A DNA stretch of 33,600 nt from Flavobacteriales bacterium (GTDB taxonomy: Bacteria; Bacteroidota; Bacteroidia; Flavobacteriales_D; Crocinitomicaceae). Below are positions 9,691 through 18,849 of the stretch, piece after piece. Numbering within the stretch: position 1 is the first letter of the stretch; the number at the start of each line of letters is the position of its first letter. Where the stretch lies: NCBI GenBank assembly GCA_947500755.1, contig CANMTO010000029.1:1-33600 (forward strand), in the 5' to 3' direction. Position numbers and translations under genes: made by a program. Below the pieces are notes generated by a model that was not told the DNA's origin, ran no database searches, and worked only from the letters and a program-made list of their open reading frames with translations.

Positions 9691-11751
9691 ATGAAGAAAC
9701 AGGCTTTCACCGTTACTGCTGCGCTTCCCTATGCCAACGGACCCCTTCACTTAGGACACGTGGCAGGGGTATATTTACCCGCAGATATTTTCGTTCGCTT
9801 TTTGCGTTTAAAAAAAGATGATGTCTTATTTATTTGTGGAAGTGATGAACACGGTGCAGCGATAACCCTTCGAGCAAAAAAAGAAGGCATAAGCCCTCAA
9901 GAAATAGTTGATAAATACCATCACCAAATTCAAGATGCCTTTCAGCGCTTTGGAATTTCCTTTGATATTTATCACCGAACTAGCAGCCCACTTCACCACA
10001 AGGTCTCCTCGGATTTTTTCAAAACCTTGCACGAAAAGAATGCCTTTACACAGGAAACATCCATGCAGTACTATGATGAATCTTTTCATCAATTTCTTGC
10101 CGATCGATACATCACCGGAACCTGTCCGAAATGCCAGCACCCTGCCGCTTATGGTGACCAATGTGAAAAATGCGGTTCTGATTTAAGTCCTACCGACCTC
10201 ATTAATCCGATTTCTACGCTCTCTGGATCCATTCCTGTTCTAAAAGAAACCTCTCATTGGTATTTACCTATGAACGAACATGAGGAATGGTTAACGGATT
10301 GGATACAGCAAGGGAAATTAGATGGTGTGCAACAACATAATCCTGCAACTTGGAAGAACCAAGTTATCGGTCAGTGCATGTCATGGCTTAATTCGGGATT
10401 AAAACCACGGGCCATGACACGTGATTTAGATTGGGGGGTGCCCGTTCCCTTACCTCATGCGGAAGGCAAAGTACTATACGTTTGGTTGGATGCGCCCATT
10501 GGGTATATTTCGGCGACCCAAGCATGGGCTACTGAGCACGGAAAGGATTGGCGAACATACTGGGGGAAAACCGAGGCCGAAGGCCGTAAATTAGTTCATT
10601 TCATAGGAAAAGATAACATCGTGTTTCACGCAATAATTTTCCCGATTCTGCTTAAAGCACATGGAGATTTAATACTTCCAGACAATGTGCCAGCCTACGA
10701 ATTCCTGAACCTGGAGGGAGATAAATTCTCTACATCACGCAATTGGGCGGTATGGTTGCATGAATACCTGGACGCCTATCCAAATAAAATAGACGAATTA
10801 AAATATGTGCTCACCTCAATCGCTCCAGAGAACAAAGACTCGGAGTTTACATGGGCTGATTATCAAGTTCGGGTGAATTCTGAATTGGCAGATATTCTTG
10901 GAAACTTTGTCAATCGAACGATTGTCCTTACCCATAAATACTACGAAGGGGTGGTGCCTGAATCTGGAGAATTAACTCCCGTTGAGCTTGAGTTATTTGA
11001 AAAATTAAAAGCCGTTGAAGCACGCATTTCAACCTTAATGTATAGTTATAAAATTCGTGAGGCCCAACAGGAAATGATGAACATTGCTCGCCTCGGTAAC
11101 AAGTACCTTGCGGAAGAGGAACCTTGGAAAAAAGTAAAAACCGCCCCTGAACGGGTTCCTACCATTCTGAATACCTCGCTACAAATTACCCGAGAATTGG
11201 CACGAATGGCTCAAGTCTTTTTACCACAGACTTCGCACAAAATCTATCAGATGCTCAACATAGCTAAGGATGAATGGAATACCATGCTTCCGTTAATCCC
11301 TGCAGGACATGCATTAAATCCTGCGGAGATCTTATTTGAGAAAATTAGCGATGAGTTAGTCACTGAAGAAAAAGCTAAACTTACACCAACAACCACTCCT
11401 AATAACCCTTTTCCCGCCATGAAAGACTTGATACAATTTGATGACTTTACTAAAATGGATATCCGCTTAGGCACGGTGCTAAGTGCTCGTAAAATGGAAA
11501 ATGCCGATAAACTGCTGGTATTGACAGTAGATACAGGTATCGATGAGCGAACCATTGTTTCAGGAATTGCACAGCATTATTCTCCGGAAGAGATTACTGG
11601 GAAATCCGTGGTTGTATTAATGAACTTAGCCCCTCGAAAAATTCGCGGGGTAGAATCCATGGGAATGCTCTTAATGGCCGAAGATAGCGAAGGAAACTTG
11701 AGTGCTTTGGTTAGTGAACGTGGATTTGAGGGTGGCCCTACGATTGGATAA
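9691..11751 (+). CDS. metG: Methionine--tRNA ligase with C-terminal tRNA-binding domain
   Basis: A 686-residue class I aminoacyl-tRNA synthetase that charges tRNA-Met in the cytoplasm. The HIGH-type motif is HLGH at residues 20-23, the KMSKS-type motif is KFSTS at 345-349, and a zinc knuckle with Cys145, Cys148, Cys158 and Cys161 sits in the connective domain. The last ~100 residues form a Trbp111/EMAP-like OB-fold tRNA-binding domain (FDDFTKMDIRLGTVLSARKM, later APRKIRGVESMGMLL), so this is the long, dimer-forming type. The start at 9691 gives MKKQAFTVTAALPYANG, the usual N terminus; an upstream in-frame ATG at 9664 is rejected because it lies before the promoter. Confidence 0.97.
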   Translation: MKKQAFTVTAALPYANGPLHLGHVAGVYLPADIFVRFLRLKKDDVLFICGSDEHGAAITLRAKKEGISPQEIVDKYHHQIQDAFQRFGISFDIYHRTSSPLHHKVSSDFFKTLHEKNAFTQETSMQYYDESFHQFLADRYITGTCPKCQHPAAYGDQCEKCGSDLSPTDLINPISTLSGSIPVLKETSHWYLPMNEHEEWLTDWIQQGKLDGVQQHNPATWKNQVIGQCMSWLNSGLKPRAMTRDLDWGVPVPLPHAEGKVLYVWLDAPIGYISATQAWATEHGKDWRTYWGKTEAEGRKLVHFIGKDNIVFHAIIFPILLKAHGDLILPDNVPAYEFLNLEGDKFSTSRNWAVWLHEYLDAYPNKIDELKYVLTSIAPENKDSEFTWADYQVRVNSELADILGNFVNRTIVLTHKYYEGVVPESGELTPVELELFEKLKAVEARISTLMYSYKIREAQQEMMNIARLGNKYLAEEEPWKKVKTAPERVPTILNTSLQITRELARMAQVFLPQTSHKIYQMLNIAKDEWNTMLPLIPAGHALNPAEILFEKISDELVTEEKAKLTPTTTPNNPFPAMKDLIQFDDFTKMDIRLGTVLSARKMENADKLLVLTVDTGIDERTIVSGIAQHYSPEEITGKSVVVLMNLAPRKIRGVESMGMLLMAEDSEGNLSALVSERGFEGGPTIG

Positions 11752-11753
11752 AC

Positions 11754-12389
11754 TTACACGTAGCCTTTATCTTTTGCCCAACTGCTTAATTGTGCTGCAT
11801 TTGGCAAATCTAATTTCTTTAAAATGTTATGTCGGTGTGTTTCGATGGTTCGATGAGAAACAAACAATTTATCGCCAATTTCTTTGGAGGTTAGTCCCTG
11901 TGCGATGAGTTTTACGATTTCGATTTCCTTCATCGTGAGTTCTTTTTTCTCGGTATCATCTACATTCAAGAGGGAGGCAAAATAGCGGTCTTTAATTTCT
12001 GCTGCAATAAACACTTCTCCTTTAGATACGGAATGAATGGCGCTAATCAGCTCGCTCTTATTGGTGTTTTTAGTTAAGTACCCTTTGGCTCCTAAGGAAA
12101 GAAACTTCTTTACATACGTAATGTCGTCGTGAAGAGATAATCCAATCACTCGAGTTTTGGGTAAGGAATCTAAAATCTTAGTGGCCGCATTCAACCCGGA
12201 GCCCGATCCCAAATTAATATCCATTAATACAATATCTGGTTTGTGTATTATGGCTTGATCAAAGGCCAACGCTTCAGAGTCGGCGGTACCACACACTACA
12301 ATCTGAGGCGCATCTTTTAATAAACTCGACCAAGCTTCACTAATGAGCTTGTGGTCGTCAACAATAAGAACTTTAATGAAATCACTCAT
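11754..12389 (-). CDS. NarL/FixJ-type response regulator, orphan
   Basis: A 211-residue two-component response regulator. The receiver domain (about 1-125) has the acidic pair Asp11-Asp12, the phospho-acceptor Asp57 in VLMDIN, Ser85 and Lys107 in the YLTKN turn. The C-terminal LuxR-type helix-turn-helix (about 145-205) contains LTMKEIEIVKLIAQGLTSKE and the recognition helix VSHRTIETHRHNILKKL. No histidine kinase is encoded nearby, so its partner is elsewhere. It converges with metG with only 2 nt between the two stops, and its start lies 22 nt downstream of the atpG stop in the same direction, so read-through from the ATP synthase operon is possible. Targets are unknown. Confidence 0.92.
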   Translation of the reverse strand: MSDFIKVLIVDDHKLISEAWSSLLKDAPQIVVCGTADSEALAFDQAIIHKPDIVLMDINLGSGSGLNAATKILDSLPKTRVIGLSLHDDITYVKKFLSLGAKGYLTKNTNKSELISAIHSVSKGEVFIAAEIKDRYFASLLNVDDTEKKELTMKEIEIVKLIAQGLTSKEIGDKLFVSHRTIETHRHNILKKLDLPNAAQLSSWAKDKGYV

Positions 12390-12411
12390 GGGCTAAGCCT
12401 TTTGAGTAAAG

Positions 12412-13284
12412 TTACGCATTCAAGGCTTCAGCACCACCAACAATTTCTAAAATTTCATTGGTAATCGCTGCCTGACGCGCTTTATTGTAGCCCAATGTAA
12501 GGGAACGCTTAAGGTCTGAGGCATTATCTGTGGCTTTGTGCATAGCTGTCATTCGGGCACCTTGTTCGGCAGCGATAGAGTCTAATAAGGCCTTAAATAG
12601 TTGGGTCTTTAACGATTTTGGAATTAACTCGGAAACAATATCCTCTTTATTTGGCTCAAAAATATAATCGCTTGGTCCTGCATTTTGACTAGCCACTGGA
12701 AGAATTGGCAGGTAATTTTCCACCTCTATGGATTGGTTTGCCGCATTTAAAAATCGGTTATAAACCAATACGATTTTATCTACTTGCTTAGCTTTGAAAA
12801 GCCGCATGAGTTCCTCACCAATTTCTGCGGTACGTTCAAAGGTTGCGTTCGCCATGATATCTTCAAGTGGAGCCAATGTATCATTCACAAAATATGCATC
12901 CGTCTTTTTAATGACATCTTTTATTTTTTTTCCCAAACATACCACAGATACGGTACTTTGGGAGAACTCATTCTTGATTAGGGTATTGACGCGCTTGATA
13001 ATGTTGCTATTGAATCCTCCACAAAGGCCACGATTAGAGGTAATTGCTACAATCAATATGCGCTCCTGACCTCGGTCCTCTGCAAAATCATTCTCAGATA
13101 AATCCAGGGAACTGCTTACATTTTCAAGAATGTAACGCAATTTAGAGGCATAGGGACGTAAGCGCGTAATGGCATCTTGCGCACGCTTCAATTTGGCAGC
13201 AGAAACCATCTTCATGGCAGAAGTAATCTGCATCGTTGAAGATACTGAGCTAATTCGATTACGTATTTCCTTTAGGTTTGGCAT
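12412..13284 (-). CDS. atpG: ATP synthase F1 gamma subunit
   Basis: A 290-residue central rotor-stalk subunit of F1. The N-terminal helix (MPNLKEIRNRISSVSSTMQI, then TSAMKMVSAAKLKRAQ) and the C-terminal helix (SDLKRSLTLGYNKARQAAIT, then NEILEIVGGAEAL) are the two long helices that form the rotating coiled coil. ITSNRGLCGGFNSNI in the Rossmann-like part is the family signature. It is the last gene of the atpB-E-F-H-A-G operon. The beta and epsilon genes are not beside it, in line with the split ATP synthase loci common in Bacteroidota. Confidence 0.97.
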   Translation of the reverse strand: MPNLKEIRNRISSVSSTMQITSAMKMVSAAKLKRAQDAITRLRPYASKLRYILENVSSSLDLSENDFAEDRGQERILIVAITSNRGLCGGFNSNIIKRVNTLIKNEFSQSTVSVVCLGKKIKDVIKKTDAYFVNDTLAPLEDIMANATFERTAEIGEELMRLFKAKQVDKIVLVYNRFLNAANQSIEVENYLPILPVASQNAGPSDYIFEPNKEDIVSELIPKSLKTQLFKALLDSIAAEQGARMTAMHKATDNASDLKRSLTLGYNKARQAAITNEILEIVGGAEALNA

Positions 13285-13302
13285 AGTAATTCTACCTTGT
13301 AA

Positions 13303-14877
13303 TTAGTATTTCCCGGCAAGATCTTTAGCGCACTTAGTTAACACATCTGTTAACTCATCGGTAAACTGACCGGCTTTAAGCGCTGCTAACACTTCTGGAT
13401 GATGGCTTTCAACAAACGTTAAGAATTCGATTTCGAATTCCTTCACTTTCGATACAGGAACATTTTGCATTAATCCTTTGGTTCCTACATAGATAATGGC
13501 AATTTGTTTTTCAACAGGGAAAGGATCTCCTTCGCGTTGCTTCAAAATCTCCACATTTCTTGCTCCTTTATCTAACACCGCCTTAGTTGCTGCATCTAGA
13601 TCCGAACCAAACTTAGAAAACGCTTCCAACTCACGGTATTGTGCTTGGTCTAATTTCAAGGTACCGGCCACTTTTTTCATGGACTTAATTTGCGCAGAAC
13701 CTCCAACGCGTGATACTGAAATACCCACATTAATTGCCGGACGAACCCCTGCATTAAACAAATCTGACTCCAAGAAAATCTGTCCATCCGTAATGGAAAT
13801 TACATTGGTTGGAATATAAGCCGAAACGTCACCCGCTTGGGTTTCAATGATCGGCAATGCGGTTAATGAACCTCCTCCTTTTACTTTTCCTTTCAAAGAT
13901 TCAGGAAGATCGTTCATTTGAGCGGCAATTGTGTCATCTTTAATCACTTTTGCTGCACGCTCTAAAAGTCTTGAGTGAAGGTAGAAAACATCCCCAGGAT
14001 ACGCTTCGCGACCTGGCGGACGACGAAGTAGTAAGGATACTTCACGGTAAGCAACTGCTTGTTTTGACAAATCATCATAAACAATTAAGGCGGGCTTACC
14101 TAAATCTCTAAAATATTCACCGATTGCTGCTCCAGTCATTGGGGCATAAAACTGCATTGGTGCGGGGTCTGCTGCATTAGAGGCAACAATCACGGTGTAA
14201 GCCATGGCACCAGCGTCTTCGAATTTCTTAACAATTCCAGCAACCGTAGACCCTTTTTGGCCAATGGCTACATAGATACAGAACACAGGCTCTCCTTGGT
14301 CGTAAAACTCTCTTTGGTTAATGATCGTATCAATAGCTACGGTAGTTTTTCCGGTTTGACGGTCACCGATGATTAATTCACGCTGTCCTCGTCCGATGGG
14401 AATCATGGCATCAATTGCTTTAATTCCGGTTTGTAGCGGCTCATTTACCGGCTGACGAAAGATTACTCCCGGAGCTTTACGCTCAATGGGCATTTCAAAT
14501 AATTCACCTGTAATTGGTCCTTTTCCATCAATTGGATTTCCAAGGGTATCTACCACTCTTCCTATCATTCCATGGCCAACTTGGACTGAAGCAATTTGTC
14601 CGAGACGTTTTACTGTATCTCCTTCTTTTACTGCGGAAGAACGACCTAATAATACCGCTCCTACGTTATCTTCCTCTAAGTTTAGTGCAATTCCTCGCAT
14701 TCCCCCGTCGAATTCAATTAATTCACCGTATTGAACGCCATTGAGTCCAAAAATCCGTGCGATACCATCTCCAACTTGCAATACCGTACCTACTTCTTGC
14801 AATTCAGCTTCTGTTTTTACACCTGACAATTGTTCTCTTAAAATTGCCGAAATTTCTGCTGGGTTTAAATCTGCCAT
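13303..14877 (-). CDS. atpA: ATP synthase F1 alpha subunit
   Basis: A 524-residue F1 alpha subunit, the non-catalytic nucleotide-binding partner of beta. The Walker A motif GDRQTGKT is at residues 171-178, and the alpha-specific signature [17 protein letters not shown] (containing the arginine finger region) is present in the C-terminal half. Length and order of domains (N-terminal beta barrel, nucleotide-binding domain, C-terminal helical bundle) are normal. It sits 20 nt downstream of atpH and 18 nt upstream of atpG. Confidence 0.98.
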   Translation of the reverse strand: MADLNPAEISAILREQLSGVKTEAELQEVGTVLQVGDGIARIFGLNGVQYGELIEFDGGMRGIALNLEEDNVGAVLLGRSSAVKEGDTVKRLGQIASVQVGHGMIGRVVDTLGNPIDGKGPITGELFEMPIERKAPGVIFRQPVNEPLQTGIKAIDAMIPIGRGQRELIIGDRQTGKTTVAIDTIINQREFYDQGEPVFCIYVAIGQKGSTVAGIVKKFEDAGAMAYTVIVASNAADPAPMQFYAPMTGAAIGEYFRDLGKPALIVYDDLSKQAVAYREVSLLLRRPPGREAYPGDVFYLHSRLLERAAKVIKDDTIAAQMNDLPESLKGKVKGGGSLTALPIIETQAGDVSAYIPTNVISITDGQIFLESDLFNAGVRPAINVGISVSRVGGSAQIKSMKKVAGTLKLDQAQYRELEAFSKFGSDLDAATKAVLDKGARNVEILKQREGDPFPVEKQIAIIYVGTKGLMQNVPVSKVKEFEIEFLTFVESHHPEVLAALKAGQFTDELTDVLTKCAKDLAGKY

Positions 14878-14897
14878 TTTGATTAATTAAATGTTCT

Positions 14898-15431
14898 TTA
14901 TTTTACTAATTCTTGTCTTAACGCTTTTAATTTACTTGAAACAGATGCATCGATCTGTTTATCTTCTACACGGATTACAAAGCCACCGATTAAGGATGGA
15001 TCTACGGACTCAGTGAGGCTTAAGGTTCCTTCAAATGCAGGTGCAATGCGGGCTAAAATGTCTTGTTTTGTTTTTTCTGTTAATGGGGTAGCACTGACAA
15101 TAGAACCCGACACAATGCCACGTTTTTTCATCAGTTGGCGTTCAAACTGGTAGGCGATTGCGGGCAACAAATGTTCTCTTCCATTTTTTGTTACCAACGA
15201 TAAAAACTGCATGGTCACCGGTTGAAAACCTGAAAAAACCTCCGCATAAATGGAAATTTTTTTGTCGGCTCTAACCACCGGCGAGTTCAAGAAAACTCTG
15301 AAATCATTCGAATCTTTTACCGTTCCAACAAACTGAATTAAATCATGTTCTACTTCCTCTACCCAACCTTTTTCAAGGGCAAGGTCTAACAGCGCTTTGG
15401 CGTATCGTACTGCTGATTTCGTTGATGCCAT
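14898..15431 (-). CDS. atpH: ATP synthase F1 delta subunit (OSCP)
   Basis: A 177-residue delta/OSCP subunit that joins the peripheral stalk to the top of F1. The N-terminal helical domain begins with STKSAVRYAKALLDLALEKG and the C-terminal part ends with the family signature DPSLIGGFVIRVEDKQIDAS followed by a short helix. It starts 2 nt after the atpF stop, so the two stalk subunits are probably coupled in translation. Sequence identity in this family is low, but signature and operon position leave little doubt. Confidence 0.96.
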   Translation of the reverse strand: MASTKSAVRYAKALLDLALEKGWVEEVEHDLIQFVGTVKDSNDFRVFLNSPVVRADKKISIYAEVFSGFQPVTMQFLSLVTKNGREHLLPAIAYQFERQLMKKRGIVSGSIVSATPLTEKTKQDILARIAPAFEGTLSLTESVDPSLIGGFVIRVEDKQIDASVSSKLKALRQELVK

Positions 15432-15433
15432 GG

Positions 15434-15928
15434 TTAGTTCAATTGGATATCTTGCACCATTTTACTTACCAATGATTTTTGCTTGTCATCAGCCGCTAAT
15501 GATTCTTTGACTAAAGATTCAGCTATGTCCACAGAGAATGTGGCAATCTGGGCTTTCATATCGGCAATCGCTGAATTCCGTTCATTATTAATCGCCTGTT
15601 TGGCTGATTCAATGAGTTTTTGACCTTCAGTTTTTGCTTTATCTCGCGACTCTTCAATCATTTTTAAACCTACTTCCTTGGCTTCTTTCAAAATGGCATC
15701 GCGTTCCGCTCTTGCTTCTTTTAAAATTCGTTCATTCTCTGCCTGAAGGGTTTTCATTTCTTGACGGGCCTTCTCTGCCTCTAGCAGGGCTTCGTCTATT
15801 TTCTGACTTCGGGCATTTACTGCACTTAAAACCGGCTTCCAAACAAATTTAGCCAGTACTAATAACAAAAGACAAAACGTAATGCCTGTCCAAAATAATA
15901 ATCCGAAACTTGGTGATACTAAATCCAT
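15434..15928 (-). CDS. atpF: ATP synthase Fo b subunit
   Basis: A 164-residue peripheral stalk subunit. One membrane helix (residues about 8-28, FGLLFWTGITFCLLLLVLAKF) is followed by a long, highly charged coiled coil to the C terminus, rich in Ala, Glu and Lys (EALLEAEKARQEMKTLQAEN and onward). This is the normal b-subunit architecture. A single b gene is present; there is no b' copy beside it. A 73-nt gap with a 12-bp stem-loop separates it from atpE upstream. Confidence 0.96.
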   Translation of the reverse strand: MDLVSPSFGLLFWTGITFCLLLLVLAKFVWKPVLSAVNARSQKIDEALLEAEKARQEMKTLQAENERILKEARAERDAILKEAKEVGLKMIEESRDKAKTEGQKLIESAKQAINNERNSAIADMKAQIATFSVDIAESLVKESLAADDKQKSLVSKMVQDIQLN

Positions 15929-15961
15929 TGTAATTCTTTTTTACCTTATTACACTTAAATT

Positions 15962-15990
15962 AATTATCCCCGCCAATCGCGGGGATAATT
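15962..15990 (-). other. Intercistronic stem-loop between atpE and atpF
   Basis: A perfect 12-bp inverted repeat, AATTATCCCCGC at 15962-15973 and GCGGGGATAATT at 15979-15990, with a 5-nt loop. It is not followed by a T run on the minus strand, so it looks more like an mRNA processing or stability element than a full terminator. It lies directly after the c-subunit gene, whose product is needed in the highest copy number. Confidence 0.8.
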
Positions 15991-16001
15991 ATTAATAACG
16001 A

Positions 16002-16238
<237 letters not shown>

Positions 16239-16246
16239 TTACTAAA

Positions 16247-17335
16247 CTAATGATGATCTTCCTCCACCGCTGCTCCAATGAACAACGCCGACAAAGATGC
16301 AAACAAATACGCCTGTAAAAATGCTACCAAAATCTCCAATACCGAAATAAATAAAGCCATTGGGACCGACAAGAAACCCCAGGCCGCAGATTTGTTAATG
16401 AATATAATTGATATAAGTGCTAAGATAATAATATGGCCTGCGGTCAAGTTAGCGAATAAACGAATCATTAAAGCGAAAGGCTTTGTAAAAATCCCCACCA
16501 ATTCAATAGGAATCATAATAGGCAACAAGACCCATGGAACTCCCGGGGTAGCAAAAATATGCCTCCAATAGTTTTTGTTCCCGCTAAATACCGTTACTAA
16601 CAAGGTGCAAACCGCCAAAAACAAGGTCACTGAAATATTTCCTGTTAAATTGGCTCCTCCCGGAAACACAGGAATCATTCCGAGTAAATTATTTACTAAT
16701 ATAAAAAAGAACGCGGTGGTAATAAATCCAATGTACCGCGTATGCTTAGCACCATGAATGTTCGGCTTCACAATCTCATCTCGTACGTATACAATTAGAG
16801 GCTCAATAAATTTCGCGATGCCCCTTGGCGCTACTGCCCCATTTTTTTTGTAATACACAGCTGTGGATAACATAACAACTAGCAAGATGAGTGCCCCAAT
16901 AAACAGAGATAATACATTCTTCGTTATTGAAAGGTCTAACGGCATGGCATTTTTAGGGTGTGCTCCATGAAACGCTAGCTTCCCGTTATTCAACTTGTAA
17001 ATTTTTTCATGAAGAAGCGCATATCCTTCCGCTGGACCCTTACCCACCAAATATTCAGACGGTTTAAGTGAATCTGCCACAGGAACGGCTTTTCCGCGAT
17101 ATAAATGACTTGAACTAAACACTTTAATGCCATTGTCATAGATGATAACTGGCAAATAAATCGATGTTCCATCATGACCCTCTCCCCACAAATGCCACTC
17201 ATGCGCATCCAATACGTGATGCATGATGGTTTCTGTAACGTTGAATTTCTTTTCTTCGGCTGCACTACCCGTGAATGCAAGAAACAAAAGAGATGTCACA
17301 ATGCTTAATAAACGTATAATTGCGGTTCGACTCAT
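16247..17335 (-). CDS. atpB: ATP synthase Fo a subunit with N-terminal extension
   Basis: A 362-residue a subunit, the stator half of the proton channel. Residues 1 to about 27 look like a signal peptide or extra helix (MSRTAIIRLLSIVTSLLFLA), followed by a ~100-residue extracytoplasmic segment (HVLDAHEWHLWGEGHDG), as in other Bacteroidota a subunits; the enterobacterial protein is about 270 aa. The essential channel arginine is in LMIRLFANLTAGH. The ATG at 17335 is preferred over the in-frame GTG at 17392, because a TAnnTTTG promoter lies between them. It opens the atpB-E-F-H-A-G operon. Confidence 0.94.
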   Translation of the reverse strand: MSRTAIIRLLSIVTSLLFLAFTGSAAEEKKFNVTETIMHHVLDAHEWHLWGEGHDGTSIYLPVIIYDNGIKVFSSSHLYRGKAVPVADSLKPSEYLVGKGPAEGYALLHEKIYKLNNGKLAFHGAHPKNAMPLDLSITKNVLSLFIGALILLVVMLSTAVYYKKNGAVAPRGIAKFIEPLIVYVRDEIVKPNIHGAKHTRYIGFITTAFFFILVNNLLGMIPVFPGGANLTGNISVTLFLAVCTLLVTVFSGNKNYWRHIFATPGVPWVLLPIMIPIELVGIFTKPFALMIRLFANLTAGHIIILALISIIFINKSAAWGFLSVPMALFISVLEILVAFLQAYLFASLSALFIGAAVEEDHH

Positions 17336-17360
17336 TTTAAAATTGGCCTGAAAATTGGCG

Positions 17361-17368
17361 CAAAGGTA
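17361..17368 (-). promoter_or_regulatory. Minus-7 element of the atp operon
   Basis: On the minus strand this reads TACCTTTG, an exact TAnnTTTG match, about 25 nt before the atpB ATG at 17335. No clear minus-33 TTG is visible at the usual spacing. Confidence 0.5.
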
Positions 17369-17392
17369 CAAATTCTTTTCTGTTAAGTTCAC

Positions 17393-17977
17393 TTATTTAT
17401 TTTCTTTTTCTCTCGAATTTTCAACGTGGTCTTTTTTGCGGATTGCTTGGTACATTTTTATAGCCAGCATTAACAAGAGAGCTACTGCAAAAAATCCAAT
17501 CGTTGCATAAACCCAATTCAAGGAGTCTTTGAGAACGACGATAAACACGATAATCACGAGGAGTAGGGTTGCAACCTCATTCCATACCCGCAGCGCCCCC
17601 GAGCCCCAAAAAAATCGGTCGGCTTTAAGGTCGAAGTAAATTTTCTGACAAATGAAGTGATACACCAATAACAACAGTACAAACCCTAATTTAAGGTGTA
17701 TATACAGTTGTGTCAAATAACTGGGGATGGCCACGAGCATCAAGATCCCAAAAATCACCGTGAGCATCATTGCAGGAGTAGAAATGATCCACCATAATCG
17801 GCGTTCCATGATCAAAAATTGCTTGGTTAGTATGGATTTTTCAGGGTCCTCTTTGCCATTGGCCTCTACATGATAAATAAACAAGCGAACCATGTAAAAA
17901 AGCCCTGCAAACCAACTCACCATAAAAATGATGTGAAGCGACTTAATTATTCCTACATTTGTTTGTATCCATTCCAT
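17393..17977 (-). CDS. hemJ: HemJ-type protoporphyrinogen IX oxidase
   Basis: A 194-residue inner-membrane protein with four to five hydrophobic helices, a normal length for HemJ (UPF0093/CopD-like). Typical segments are KSLHIIFMVSWFAGLFYMVR with His15 in the first helix, MERRLWWIISTPAM, and LYIHLKLGFVLLLLVYH. HemJ oxidises protoporphyrinogen IX to protoporphyrin IX, the penultimate step of heme synthesis. The call is supported by the hemA-hemC-hemD cluster 1.4 kb away. The C-terminal tail is short and charged. The less specific alternative is a CopD-domain protein; family motifs favour HemJ. Confidence 0.85.
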   Translation of the reverse strand: MEWIQTNVGIIKSLHIIFMVSWFAGLFYMVRLFIYHVEANGKEDPEKSILTKQFLIMERRLWWIISTPAMMLTVIFGILMLVAIPSYLTQLYIHLKLGFVLLLLVYHFICQKIYFDLKADRFFWGSGALRVWNEVATLLLVIIVFIVVLKDSLNWVYATIGFFAVALLLMLAIKMYQAIRKKDHVENSREKENK

Positions 17978-17981
17978 GGTT

Positions 17982-17989
17982 CAAAATTA
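17982..17989 (-). promoter_or_regulatory. Minus-7 element of hemJ, leaderless layout
   Basis: On the minus strand this reads TAATTTTG, an exact TAnnTTTG match ending 4 nt before the ATG at 17977. No convincing minus-33 TTG. Confidence 0.55.
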
Positions 17990-18006
17990 CATTTTTATCA
18001 GTATGA

Positions 18007-18037
18007 TTGATAATTCCGCCGGAAGGTTTTAATATTG
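18007..18037 (+). promoter_or_regulatory. Probable promoter of the secreted protein gene at 18043
   Basis: TAATATTG at 18030-18037 has one mismatch to TAnnTTTG, and TTG at 18007-18009 is 20 nt upstream. It ends 5 nt before the GTG at 18043, the same layout as metG, hemJ and mnmE. Confidence 0.4.
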
Positions 18038-18042
18038 TAGCC

Positions 18043-18849
18043 GTGATTCCACTTAAATTTTCAGCATTGCTTTTGAACTTATTTATCACCGTATGTTCGG
18101 CGGGACAAATTCTTTCGTTAAGCGGTTATTATGAAGGCATGAATCTTTTTGTCTCCAATCCGATTAAAAATGACGGGTATGGGTATTGCATTCACAAAGT
18201 GTTGGTGAACGGAAATGTGCTCCCTGCCTCTATTCAAACTGATTATTTTGAAATTGATTTGAGTTTATTCAATTTAAAAAAAGGAGAAGAGGTGTTTATA
18301 GAACTAGAACACGGCGAGGGCTGTCTTCCTTCCTTTGTGAATCCCGAGGTCCTGCTGCCTTACAGCACCTTTGATTTAATTTCAATCCAAGCAAGTGCTG
18401 AAGGAAAGATTTCTTGGAGCACAAAAAACGAATCCGGAAAACTTACTTTTTTGGTGGAGCAATATAAATGGAACCGATGGGTGCTTGCCGCTGAAGTGCT
18501 GGGCAAAGGATCAAAAAACACGAACCAATATACCATTGATATTCTTCCAACCAGTGGTTACAATAAGGTGCGCGTAGCACAAATTGATAATACCGGTCAG
18601 AAACGCACTTCTAAAGCAGTGGGATTTACATCAACCATTAAATCCATTAAAAAAACACCGTCTAAAGTGAAATCGAACTTATACTTCAAGGCAGAATCCG
18701 TTCTAACGAAGACAAAGTTTGAGATATACGACGCCTACGGAAACCTATTAAAAAAAGGCTTCGACCACACCATTAATTGTACTGATTTATTGAATGGAAT
18801 TTACAATATCAACTACGATAACAAATCAGAAAAATTTATTAAATACTAA
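18043..18849 (+). CDS. Small exported beta-rich protein with T9SS-like C terminus
   Basis: A 268-residue protein if it starts at GTG 18043, which gives a short signal peptide (MIPLKFSALLLNLFITVCSAG); an in-frame TTG at 18007 would add 12 residues with no signal-like character and lies on the probable minus-33 element. The body is beta-rich without a recognised enzyme motif. The C terminus (TKFEIYDAYGNLLKKGFDHT, then LLNGIYNINYDNKSEKFIKY) resembles a degenerate type A sorting domain, lacking the usual YPNP opening. Its stop overlaps the ATG of the epimerase gene by 1 nt (TAATG), so translation is probably coupled even though the two products are unrelated. Function unknown. Confidence 0.6.
   Translation: MIPLKFSALLLNLFITVCSAGQILSLSGYYEGMNLFVSNPIKNDGYGYCIHKVLVNGNVLPASIQTDYFEIDLSLFNLKKGEEVFIELEHGEGCLPSFVNPEVLLPYSTFDLISIQASAEGKISWSTKNESGKLTFLVEQYKWNRWVLAAEVLGKGSKNTNQYTIDILPTSGYNKVRVAQIDNTGQKRTSKAVGFTSTIKSIKKTPSKVKSNLYFKAESVLTKTKFEIYDAYGNLLKKGFDHTINCTDLLNGIYNINYDNKSEKFIKY

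Noticed and set aside
17336-17392. GTG start for atpB at 17392
   Set aside because: A TAnnTTTG element at 17361-17368 lies downstream of it, and the signal-like N terminus begins at ATG 17335.
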